In this document: piece after piece, positions 1-6,104 of the stretch | How the letters are laid out: every line of letters starts with the position of its first letter | How positions within the stretch are numbered: the first letter of the stretch is position 1 | Assembly (NCBI RefSeq): GCF_003731635.1 | Contig: NZ_RCUA01000014.1 | Coordinates: 77,985 to 141,984 of the forward strand | DNA from: Marisediminitalea oceani | GTDB taxonomy: Bacteria; Pseudomonadota; Gammaproteobacteria; Enterobacterales; Alteromonadaceae | Reading direction: 5' to 3' | DNA: 64,000 bases | Translations under genes and position numbers: made by a program | The notes under the pieces: model-generated | Told to the model about the DNA's origin: nothing | Seen by the model: the letters and a program-made list of their open reading frames with translations, nothing else | Database searches by the model: none

Positions 1-405
1 GACACTGTCACAGTTAAATCTGGTTTTGCACGTAACTTCCTTTTCCCACAAGGTAAAGCAGTTCCAGCAACCAAAGCAAACGTTGAAAAATTTGAAGCGC
101 GTCGCGCAGAGCTGGAAGCGAAAATCGCTGAACAGCTGGCTGCTGCTCAGGCGCGTGCCGACAAAGTTGCTGAGCTGGGCGAAGTAACTATTGCTGCACC
201 AGCTGGTGATGAAGGCAAACTGTTCGGTTCTGTTGGTACTCAGGATATCGCTGATGCGATTACTGCAGCTGGCGTAGAAGTAGCTAAAGCAGAAGTTAAA
301 CTGCCTACTGGTACACTGCGTGAAACTGGCGAGTACGACATCGACCTGCAATTACACTCTGACGTAATGGCAACTGCTAAAGTAGTTATCATCGCTCAGG
401 CGTAA
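1..405 (+). CDS. rplI: 50S ribosomal protein L9, 3' part (5' end outside window)
   Basis: Large-subunit ribosomal protein L9, which binds 23S rRNA through its N-terminal domain. The reading frame is open from the first base and ends at TAA 403-405, giving 134 visible residues. Visible are the end of the N-terminal rRNA-binding domain ([19 protein letters not shown], matching the family's Y/A-RNYL-P-G-A-AT segment), the long connecting helix rich in Ala, Glu and Lys, and the C-terminal domain with [14 protein letters not shown]. The missing start is about 15 residues upstream, so nearly the whole protein is present. It should be the last gene of the rpsF-(priB)-rpsR-rplI operon, whose earlier genes lie outside the window. 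A strong terminator follows at 421-449. In many gammaproteobacteria dnaB follows closely; here dnaB is about 8 kb away. Confidence 0.97.
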   Translation, partial: DTVTVKSGFARNFLFPQGKAVPATKANVEKFEARRAELEAKIAEQLAAAQARADKVAELGEVTIAAPAGDEGKLFGSVGTQDIADAITAAGVEVAKAEVKLPTGTLRETGEYDIDLQLHSDVMATAKVVIIAQA

Positions 406-420
406 GCGCTAAGTGATTTA

Positions 421-449
421 AAAAAACCGCGCTCCGGCGCGGTTTTTTT
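421..449 (+). terminator. Rho-independent terminator after rplI (bidirectional)
   Basis: Six A, a GC stem CCGCGC/GCGCGG (427-432 and 437-442 region) with a short TCCG loop, then seven T. The A and T flanks make it usable from both strands, so it can also end the minus-strand lysin/holin transcript that stops at 469. Confidence 0.9.
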
Positions 450-468
450 ATGTCTAAAATAATACTTT

Positions 469-1194
469 CTAGCGACGCCCCAGTTTACGCGGGCCAAAGC
501 GGCGCCGTGATATTACCTGCTGTTCATCTTCCTGTTGCATCTCGGTAATCTTCGCCTGTAACGCCTTTCTGCTTTGGTTATCTTCTGCGTTGGGTGCGCC
601 GTCTTCCTTAACGTGGATCAGCGCTGCCTCCACCACAGGATTAACCTGATTAGCCCGGGAGGTATCAAAGTCGGACTCTTTCGCCAGGGTATCGCCAAAC
701 ACTTTGTCGGGCTCATCGTTATTCATTTCCAGCTTTCTGAATTCTGCTTTGGTTTCTATCAGCGCCTTAACTGCCTGGGCCTGGGTCTCACTAAACCTAA
801 ACTGCTGGCTTTTTAGCTGCATTCTGCCACCGAAGTAAAAGGCAATAATCACGCTTAGTAAGGTCCAGTAGCCGTCGGGAATCGAACTTAATGCCAGGGT
901 AATCTCGGCAAGATGGGATGGCGAAAAATAAGCGATTACAAAAATGAACAGGATCAGGGATACTATCATGGGCCGGATAAGGCGGTTAAATGCATCGGCC
1001 AGTGAGTCAGCCCAGGTACGGTTCTGACGAGCGTTAAACTCGGCCTGATAGGTTTTTAACAGCGCCATTTGTTCATCGGCAGAACGCTGGGCGTCTTTTT
1101 CTTTGTTGGAGGTAAATACGCCTGCGACGGTTTCTACACCTTTGGATACGGAATCAGTAATCGCCGAGATGGGGTTTTCAAAGAGTTTACTCAT
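469..1194 (-). CDS. Holin-like protein (GTA_holin_3TM type)
   Basis: Membrane protein of 241 residues resembling the 3TM holins of gene-transfer agents and phages. Residues about 20-70 are charged and amphipathic. Two clear hydrophobic segments follow: one near 76-92 (MIVSLILFIFVIAYF) and one near 105-122 (WTLLSVIIAFYFGGR). The C-terminal half is hydrophilic, with Arg-rich RRRFGPRKLGRR at the end. The family assignment comes from the WADSLADAFNRLIRPM segment before the membrane and the IIAFYFGGR motif after it; it is recognised by eye. It lies 12 bases downstream of the endolysin gene on the same strand, a normal phage lysin-holin layout, but there are no other phage genes nearby. Expected role: an inner-membrane pore that lets the neighbouring muramidase reach peptidoglycan. 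The C-terminal extension is longer than in small holins. Confidence 0.72.
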   Translation of the reverse strand: MSKLFENPISAITDSVSKGVETVAGVFTSNKEKDAQRSADEQMALLKTYQAEFNARQNRTWADSLADAFNRLIRPMIVSLILFIFVIAYFSPSHLAEITLALSSIPDGYWTLLSVIIAFYFGGRMQLKSQQFRFSETQAQAVKALIETKAEFRKLEMNNDEPDKVFGDTLAKESDFDTSRANQVNPVVEAALIHVKEDGAPNAEDNQSRKALQAKITEMQQEDEQQVISRRRFGPRKLGRR

Positions 1195-1206
1195 AACGGT
1201 TCTGCC

Positions 1207-1746
1207 TTATGCCACACGGTAATCAGGTAAGAAGCTTCTGGCTCTGGCCAGCCAGCCTTTCAGAAAGGCATTCTGACTGGCGTCATTGGTGACAATATCG
1301 GCGTAGAACATCTGGCGCTCTTCAACCAGTGCTGCAATCATCCAGTCGCCCAGTTCCTGTAAACACGCGTATGCCTGGGCTTTACTTTTAGGCCCCATCA
1401 GGCCATCTACCACTAACGGGCCATAGCCTGCGTCATTACAGACTTCCTGCAAAAATTTGATGGCTCGCCGAGGCCCGTGATTTACCGCACTGTCGAACAG
1501 GAAAGGCTGAATTGGCGGCGGTAATTTGTCGATGCGAGGGATACGGTAATAATTGAGTTCGTAAATATCTCTGGCGGTTTCCACATCCAGGGCTTTTACC
1601 ATTTCAGCCGTTACAGCCACTTCGAGGTAGCGCGAGAGGGTCTTTTGGGTAATGCCAAAATTAGTGGGGCCGCCACGGTCTGCAGGATGGTTAACATAGC
1701 CGCCCTCCTTAACCAGGATTTCGTCGATCATTGTTTCTACATCCAT
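1207..1746 (-). CDS. GH108-family peptidoglycan hydrolase (endolysin / N-acetylmuramidase)
   Basis: Predicted muramidase of 179 residues. The N-terminal glycosyl hydrolase 108 domain (about 1-85) has the family signature EGGYVNHPADRGGPTNFGIT at 14-33; Glu14 is the expected catalytic acid. The C-terminal PG_binding_3 domain (about 90-175) carries the DGLMGPKSK segment typical of these lysins. No signal peptide is seen, so export would depend on the holin encoded 12 bases downstream. Start ATG at 1746 has a purine-rich GGAGGCAAC upstream. Related proteins are often annotated as secretion activator proteins and occur in phages and in bacterial chromosomes. Here the pair stands alone beside rplI, so it may be a domesticated lysis or secretion device, not a prophage remnant. 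The enzyme class is well supported; the physiological role is inference. Confidence 0.88.
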   Translation of the reverse strand: MDVETMIDEILVKEGGYVNHPADRGGPTNFGITQKTLSRYLEVAVTAEMVKALDVETARDIYELNYYRIPRIDKLPPPIQPFLFDSAVNHGPRRAIKFLQEVCNDAGYGPLVVDGLMGPKSKAQAYACLQELGDWMIAALVEERQMFYADIVTNDASQNAFLKGWLARARSFLPDYRVA

Positions 1747-1842
1747 GTTGCCTCCGGCTCTGCTACGTAGTGGTTAATAATTAAACACATAAATCAGGTG
1801 ATTTGCCACCTTTGTGGTTAATTAATGTACAGCTTGGCGGGG

Positions 1843-2310
1843 CTAAGCGTGAAAGCGATGGCTGTATGAGCGAATCACCAGAGGGGCACTGGTATGGGTT
1901 GTATAGAGTTGTACCGGACAGGGGCGGCCCTTACCTTGCCGGCGGGTGTAAATCCAGACCTTGATGGCTTTATTGCGTGAACGCAGACAAACGCTTTCCC
2001 GTTGGTAGTAGGGGACGTCCTCCCAGTTGTCAGCCGCTTCCAGTTGTTCAGGTGTTAACCAGAGGAGTGAGCCGCGTACGCTTTGGTGCGGCGAAGGCTG
2101 GATAAACCGATAGCCGTCGTAGCCCATGCGCAAGCGCCAACCGCGTAAAACCGCAGGTGAGGCGGTGAACTTGCGGCCAAATAAGCGGCGCTGATAGCGC
2201 GGCAGCAGCAATGTGCCGTAACAGAATACCGCTGCCGATTTGCGTAGCAGGGCTTGGGGATCAGCGCCCTGCTTTAGCCATGGCTTTTTCACACTTGCCC
2301 CGCCACTCAT
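1843..2310 (-). CDS. Gamma-glutamylcyclotransferase-like (AIG2/GGCT) protein
   Basis: Small GGCT-like protein of about 155 residues. The family's substrate-loop motif is visible as VFCYGTLLLP near the N-terminus, followed by LRGWRLRMGYDGYRFIQPS and the acidic EQLEAADNWEDVPYYQRESV segment; in AIG2/GGCT proteins the Glu of a similar L-x-x-[IL]D-x-x-E stretch is catalytic. Known family members cleave gamma-glutamyl dipeptides to 5-oxoproline. The start is not certain: ATG 2310 (with GAGG eight bases upstream) or GTG 2292 are both possible; longer versions reach further into the MOSC gene. With either start the gene overlaps the end of the MOSC gene by 30-50 bases on the same strand, suggesting translational coupling. 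The exact substrate cannot be told from sequence. Confidence 0.72.
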   Translation of the reverse strand: MSGGASVKKPWLKQGADPQALLRKSAAVFCYGTLLLPRYQRRLFGRKFTASPAVLRGWRLRMGYDGYRFIQPSPHQSVRGSLLWLTPEQLEAADNWEDVPYYQRESVCLRSRNKAIKVWIYTRRQGKGRPCPVQLYTTHTSAPLVIRSYSHRFHA

Positions 2311-2902
2311 CATCCAGCACCTCAAGGCCAACGTAATCGCTGGCTTTGGCAAAATTGTCGGGGTTGTAAACGCTGCGCATCAGCTCGCCAACGCTAACAG
2401 TTTGCGCCGGCCTGCTTTCAAGAGAAACGCTATCGCCGGTATGGATAATGCCGGTTTGCAGTACCCGGTAATACCAGCCGGTAATGCCATGATTGCCGGT
2501 AAAACGGTCGAGATTAGGAGTATTAAATCGCTGGTTAATTTTATTACACGGCGCGCGGGGGGCACCCACTTGCACAACCACTTCACCAAAGGTGTAGACA
2601 TCACCAATCATAACATTTTCATCGGTCATGCCTTCGACGGTGATATTTTCACCAATACTGCCGGCTATAGCTTGCTCAGCAAGAGCCGGATAATGTTGCT
2701 TTATTAACTCGTAACCTGCGAGACTGTACTGATGAAGCACTTTTTCCGGGCCGCCATGCAAGCGTTTATTGGCCTGGGTGTCTTCGTTGGTTCTGTCCTG
2801 ATGAACGGTAAGAAAATAGGCCGGCTGTTTACAGATGGCTGATAGCGCTTTTCTGGGCCCGAGCGGGGCGGGTTTTCCGGCATATAACGCGGCTACTTGC
2901 AT
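2261..2902 (-). CDS. yiiM: MOSC domain protein, YiiM family
   Basis: 213-residue MOSC-domain protein. MOSC proteins carry molybdenum cofactor or its sulfur; E. coli YiiM gives resistance to the base analogue 6-hydroxylaminopurine. Matches to YiiM seen here: KRLHGGPEKVLHQYS near residue 47, GENITVEGMTDENVMIGDVY near 83-102, and APRAPCNKIN near 113, where the Cys is the conserved cofactor ligand. A 3-alpha C-terminal tail follows (SVGELMRSVYNPDN). No signal peptide, so cytoplasmic. Start ATG 2902 is preceded by AAAGAGGAACG, a good ribosome binding site. The stop codon lies inside the start region of the GGCT-like gene, so the two are probably one transcription unit. Confidence 0.88.
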   Translation of the reverse strand: MQVAALYAGKPAPLGPRKALSAICKQPAYFLTVHQDRTNEDTQANKRLHGGPEKVLHQYSLAGYELIKQHYPALAEQAIAGSIGENITVEGMTDENVMIGDVYTFGEVVVQVGAPRAPCNKINQRFNTPNLDRFTGNHGITGWYYRVLQTGIIHTGDSVSLESRPAQTVSVGELMRSVYNPDNFAKASDYVGLEVLDDEWRGKCEKAMAKAGR

Positions 2903-3098
2903 AATCGTTCCTCTTTAACGGCTGGGGGGAGTATCCCGGCGCCAACCAGTATAGCGAAATTGATAGTAATACTTCAGCCAGCAAAACCGTTTCGTGCAAA
3001 AAAATGCTGAAATTTATTTTTGCCATTTAAACCTTTCAGCACAACCGGACGACAAAGCTTTTGACAACACTAAAGATAAGTAAGCAGACACACTCAGT

Positions 3099-3674
3099 AT
3101 GACGGTAGAACAGGGAAATGTAGTAAATGCCGAAGCAGCATTTACCCAACATCAACTGCAGCAGCAAATAGAAGCTGCACAGCAGGGCGATATGGTTGCC
3201 TATCGGCAATTGTACGACCGGTTTGTAGGCAAGGTGTACGCGTTGAGCTACCGCTTAACCGGCGATGCAGCGATGGCAGAAGATGCCACCCAGGAAGTGT
3301 TTGTTCAGGTATGGCAGAAGTTAGGCAATTTTTCCGGAAAGAGCCAGTTTGCCACCTGGCTACACAGCGTGACAGCCAACATCACCATTAGCTATTTGCG
3401 CAAGCAAAAAGGTTGGTTAAAAAGAATGTTTTCCATGGAGATGGAAACGGATCAGCAGTTGCTGGCTGAACCGGCAACCGATCTCACGCAACTGGACAAA
3501 TGTATTGTGAGGTTGCCGGAGCGGGCGCGGCTGGTATTTGTGCTGCACGCAGTAGAAGGTTATCGGCATGAGGAAATTGGTCGCATGCTCAATATGGCAA
3601 CCGGTACCAGTAAGGCCCAGTATCACCGGGCCAGAACATTATTAGAGGAATGGTTGGGAGAAGGCAGTGAATAA
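3099..3674 (+). CDS. ECF-type RNA polymerase sigma factor
   Basis: 191-residue group IV (ECF) sigma factor. Region 2 lies at about 25-100: AYRQLYDRFVGKVYALSYRL, then DAEDATQEVFVQVW-like sequence (AEDATQEVFVQVWQKL) and the FATWLHSVTANITISYLRK segment that contacts the -10 element. Region 4 lies at about 125-185: LDKCIVRLPERARLVFVLHA, GYRHEEIGRML and SKAQYHRARTLL (helix-turn-helix binding the -35). The next gene overlaps by 8 bases and encodes a single-span membrane protein that fits an anti-sigma factor. The third gene is a secreted beta-strand repeat protein. This is a typical self-contained envelope-response operon. The stimulus cannot be read from the sequence. Confidence 0.93.
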   Translation: MTVEQGNVVNAEAAFTQHQLQQQIEAAQQGDMVAYRQLYDRFVGKVYALSYRLTGDAAMAEDATQEVFVQVWQKLGNFSGKSQFATWLHSVTANITISYLRKQKGWLKRMFSMEMETDQQLLAEPATDLTQLDKCIVRLPERARLVFVLHAVEGYRHEEIGRMLNMATGTSKAQYHRARTLLEEWLGEGSE

Positions 3675-4152
3675 TCAACCTGGCAATTTAAAGCAACAAC
3701 TCGACAAGCTGCCCGAGGATATTAAGCCATCACGGGATTTATGGCAGGGCATCGAACTGGCCATTACTCATGATGCGCCTGCCCAGCCTGCGCGTTCGCG
3801 GTGGCCGTTGGCGGCTGCAGCTGGCTTAGTTTTACCGGCAGTACTGGTATGGCTGTTTATGAGCGGTGGGCAGCAACCGGTGGGATCTACCAATCCAACG
3901 GTGGTTGCCCAGATGAGTAAACAATTTGAAACTCAGAAAGCTTCACTTCTGGTGGCCTACCAGGACCAGAATGCCGTGGCTGATAACTGGCAGGGGCAGC
4001 TGGCTGAACTTGAGTCGGCGGCCGATGCTATTAAGGCTGCACTGGAAAACGATCCGAATAACATGGCGCTTTTGCGAATGCTGCAAAGCGTTTATCAACA
4101 ACAGATTGACCTGATTGAGCGAGTGCACGCGCCCAAATGGCAACAAATTTAA
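3667..4152 (+). CDS. Putative membrane anti-sigma factor
   Basis: 161-residue protein, GTG start at 3667 overlapping the end of the ECF sigma gene by 8 bases. Residues 1-45 are cytoplasmic and polar (LDKLPEDIKPSRDLWQGIELA is a common opening in anti-sigma proteins of this operon type). One membrane segment is visible at about 46-66 (LAAAAGLVLPAVLVWLFM). The remainder, about 95 residues, is predicted periplasmic and helical. No zinc-finger (HxxxCxxC) anti-sigma motif is present. Position, overlap and topology support an anti-sigma role holding the ECF factor at the membrane; sequence family support is limited to general resemblance. Confidence 0.68.
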   Translation: MNNQPGNLKQQLDKLPEDIKPSRDLWQGIELAITHDAPAQPARSRWPLAAAAGLVLPAVLVWLFMSGGQQPVGSTNPTVVAQMSKQFETQKASLLVAYQDQNAVADNWQGQLAELESAADAIKAALENDPNNMALLRMLQSVYQQQIDLIERVHAPKWQQI

Positions 4153-4162
4153 TAGGTGAATT

Positions 4163-5143
4163 ATGCAAACTTTAACGACTAGACGTTTTACAAAAAAATT
4201 ATGTTGGGGCGCAGCAGTGGCAGGCGTACTGCTTTCTGTAAATGCTTTTGCGCAGGAGAAAATAGACCGGGTGCTGGATACCGACAGCAAGCCATTTGTG
4301 GAAATGGAGCACGTGTATGGCAAGGCCGATATTAAGACCTGGGATAAAAATCAGGTAAGAATCACCGGTACCCTGGGAGAACTGACTGAGGAGTTTACCT
4401 TCGAAAAACGCGGTAATTCCGTGGTAATCGATGTAGAGGTTAAAAATAATCACTATCGCTGGGAAGATAAAGACGAAGCGAAGGATAATCTAACCGTATA
4501 TGTACCGGTAGGCAGTCGCTTTGCCTATGAAACGGTAAACGCCAATGTGAAGATAGAAGGACTACAGGGCGGTACCTCAGTTGAAGTCGTGAACGGCGAT
4601 ATTGAGGGCCGTAATTTAGGCGGTAAGGTTAATGTTGAATCTGTTAATGGCGACATAGAGCTCAAAGGGATTACCGGCATGCTGACCGTTGAAGCAGTGA
4701 ATGGCGATATTGAAGTGGAACATGGCAGCACAGAGTCACTCGAGGTAGTGAGTGTTAACGGTAAAATTGACCTGAAAAGTAACAGCCGGGAAGTGACTGT
4801 GGAAACCGTGAACGGTGATTCATCTCTGGAACTGGTTGAGGTGGACGATCTGGAAATGACCTCGGTAAACGGTGATGCGCGGGTATCGATGAGTCTGGCG
4901 GATAATGCTGATGTAGAAGTTGATACCGTGGGCGGTAGCATTACATTGAACTTCAGTGGTGATGTGTCAGCCCGCTTTGAACTCGAAGCCCACGCAGGTG
5001 GCAGCATTCGCAATCAAATCAACAATAGCAAGGTCAGCAAGGCCAAGTATGGCCCGGGCCAGTGGATAGACTTTACCGAAGGCAGTGGCAACAGCCGGGT
5101 AAGAGTCTCCACAGTAAACGGCCGCGTCACTGTTGCTAAATGA
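4163..5143 (+). CDS. Secreted DUF4097-family beta-strand repeat protein
   Basis: 326-residue exported protein of the DUF4097 family, predicted to fold as a right-handed beta-helix or solenoid. A signal peptide covers about 1-30 and ends in SVNAFAQ. From about 110 to 326 the chain is made of repeats of about 18-22 residues centred on VNGDI or close variants (VVNGDIEGRN, SVNGDIELKG, AVNGDIEVEH, SVNGKIDLKS, TVNGDSSLEL, SVNGDARVSM, TVGGSITLNF, TVNGRVTVAK), eight or more copies. The gene starts 11 bases after the putative anti-sigma gene with AGGTGAATT before ATG, so it is the third gene of the sigma operon. Function is unknown; similar proteins are often cotranscribed with ECF sigma/anti-sigma genes. 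A perfect 12 bp hairpin begins at its stop codon. Confidence 0.85.
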   Translation: MQTLTTRRFTKKLCWGAAVAGVLLSVNAFAQEKIDRVLDTDSKPFVEMEHVYGKADIKTWDKNQVRITGTLGELTEEFTFEKRGNSVVIDVEVKNNHYRWEDKDEAKDNLTVYVPVGSRFAYETVNANVKIEGLQGGTSVEVVNGDIEGRNLGGKVNVESVNGDIELKGITGMLTVEAVNGDIEVEHGSTESLEVVSVNGKIDLKSNSREVTVETVNGDSSLELVEVDDLEMTSVNGDARVSMSLADNADVEVDTVGGSITLNFSGDVSARFELEAHAGGSIRNQINNSKVSKAKYGPGQWIDFTEGSGNSRVRVSTVNGRVTVAK

Positions 5144-5167
5144 ATGAGCGACGCAGTCGCTCATTCA
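5141..5167 (+). terminator. Perfect hairpin overlapping the DUF4097 stop codon
   Basis: TGAATGAGCGAC, loop GCA, GTCGCTCATTCA: a 12 bp stem without mismatch, beginning at the TGA stop. There is no T-run afterwards, so it may act as an mRNA 3'-end stabiliser or Rho-dependent stop. It immediately precedes the first REP-like palindrome. Confidence 0.6.
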
Positions 5168-5168
5168 T

Positions 5169-5397
5169 CCCGGAGATTTCGTAAGAAATCATCCGGGATC
5201 CCCTGAAAAGTCTGGCTCAGCCAAAAGTCCTTTAACTCACTCCCCGGAAGCGCAAAGCGCTATCCGGGATCTCTTTTGTCTGTCATACCGGAAGATACGC
5301 AGTATCTATCCGGTATCTCCTGAACAGGCTTACTCATCCAAACGAACATTTACAGGTAACAAGGGTGTTAAGGAGATACCGGCTCGGAGGCCGGTAT
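5169..5397. repeat. Cluster of REP/BIME-like palindromes
   Basis: Four palindromic units. Three share the outer frame [AC]CCGGA...ATCCGG[GT] with an inner stem that differs in sequence but stays paired: 5169-5197 (inner GATTTC/GAAATC, loop GTAA), 5243-5268 (AGCGC/GCGCT, loop AAA) and 5287-5314 (AGATAC/GTATCT, loop GCA). The fourth, 5376-5397, is ATACCGG...CCGGTAT in opposite orientation. Units at 5283-5320 and 5372-5400 share GTCATACCGG and CCGGTATCTCC flanks and face each other, as in a bacterial interspersed mosaic element. A related pair is found at 59171-59265. Confidence 0.75.
5319..5370 (+). repeat. 52 bp direct repeat, copy A
   Basis: Begins CCTGAACAGGCTTACT and ends GTGTTA. It matches 5700-5751 at 44 of 52 positions. 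A shorter, weaker copy begins at 5202 (CCTGAAAAGTCTGGCTCAG). Copy A is the spacer between the two inverted REP-like units. Confidence 0.75.
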
Positions 5398-5440
5398 GAC
5401 GGGGTAATTTTACAGCCCCAGTAATCTCCACATTTTGTCG

Positions 5441-5481
5441 GGGTGCCGACTGCACCCAAAGGGGAGGTGGCTCCCCTTTGG
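5441..5481. other. Tandem hairpins of unknown function
   Basis: Two adjoining hairpins: GGGTGC/GCACCC (5441-5446 with 5452-5457) and CCAAAGGGGAG, loop GTGG, CTCCCCTTTGG (5456-5481, 11 bp perfect stem). They share two bases, so only one can form fully at a time. No gene ends here and no T-run follows. They could belong to the structured repeat region on either side. Confidence 0.5.
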
Positions 5482-5511
5482 AAACCTTCCAGTTCTTAAA
5501 TCGCGAAAAGC

Positions 5512-5627
5512 ATACTGTAAATGGGCAGGTAAAACCTATCGGCCAGAGAGGGCGTCCTGCCCTCGCTGGCCGGAGTCGTCATCCATGACGCCTCTACGCT
5601 TTTACTGAATCTGCCCATTGACAGTAT
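5512..5627. repeat. 116 bp nested inverted-repeat element (candidate MITE or structured RNA)
   Basis: Terminal inverted repeats of 17 bp, 16 matching: ATACTGTAAATGGGCAG (5512-5528) and CTGCCCATTGACAGTAT (5611-5627). Inside are further paired segments: GTAAAA/TTTTAC (5529-5534, 5600-5605), CGGCCAG/CTGGCCG (5540-5546, 5566-5572), AGGGC/GCCCT (5549-5553, 5559-5563) and the separate hairpin CGTCAT-CC-ATGACG (5577-5590). No target-site duplication or coding frame was recognised. The rest of 5628-5830 holds a GCGC hairpin near 5669 and the second copy of the 52 bp repeat. Confidence 0.6.
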
Positions 5628-5699
5628 CTCGAGATAACAAGAACCAAAGAAAAAGCCAAAGCGCGCTGACGCGCCTTTATCCGCAGCTACTCGAACATT

Positions 5700-5751
5700 C
5701 CTGAACAGGCTTACTTAGCCAAAAGAACATTTACATGCTGCAAGGCTGTTA
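5700..5751 (+). repeat. 52 bp direct repeat, copy B
   Basis: Second copy of the repeat at 5319-5370, 85% identical, same orientation, 381 bp downstream. It ends about 80 bases before the small zinc-ribbon gene and could carry part of that gene's upstream region. Confidence 0.7.
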
Positions 5752-5830
5752 CGGAAAGAAACGTTACCCCTCGCGATCTCTTTGGAAATCTTTGTTACCC
5801 TGACTAGCCTGTTAATCACCTCACAACTTC

Positions 5831-6082
5831 ATGGCAAAACCAAATAAAAAAGGGCCGGTAAAAACCGTCCAGATATCCTGTTTACAATGCAAGGCGCCGC
5901 TTTTTAAGTATCGAAAAGGCGGTAAAGGATCACTGGTAAAGTGCTTCAGGGAAAGGATTGTTGAAGACTACACTTCAACACCTTGTCACTGCCCCGGCTG
6001 TGGTCAGGAATTTGCCAGGGAGACGCTAATTCGGGGCGTGCCCGCCTATAAAATGATAGGCGGTAAAGTACACATGAAGTGA
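5831..6082 (+). CDS. Small zinc-ribbon protein
   Basis: 83-residue basic protein. Cysteines form a zinc-ribbon pattern: Cys17-x2-Cys20, then Cys52-x-Cys54-x2-Cys57, with an extra Cys38 between. Lys and Arg are abundant (MAKPNKKGPVK at the start, KYRKGGKG at 26-33), which suits nucleic acid binding. Similar short proteins are found in other Gammaproteobacteria as conserved hypotheticals. There is no clear Shine-Dalgarno before the ATG, and the region upstream is repeat DNA, so the transcription start is unclear. It is convergent with the P1 peptidase gene. Function unknown. Confidence 0.7.
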   Translation: MAKPNKKGPVKTVQISCLQCKAPLFKYRKGGKGSLVKCFRERIVEDYTSTPCHCPGCGQEFARETLIRGVPAYKMIGGKVHMK

Positions 6083-6104
6083 GGGGCTTTAAATCTGTGG
6101 CGGC

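Noticed and set aside
469..1746. Prophage or prophage remnant
   Set aside because: Only lysin and holin genes are present; neighbours are host genes and no integrase, attachment site or structural gene was seen.
4525..5013. Long open frame on the minus strand (162 codons) inside the DUF4097 gene
   Set aside because: It is antisense to the VNGD repeats. Its Ser/Thr/Pro-rich product is what the complement of such repeats gives, with no ribosome site or family.
5144..5830. CRISPR array
   Set aside because: The repeats are palindromic, differ in their inner part and are unevenly spaced; no cas gene is in the window.
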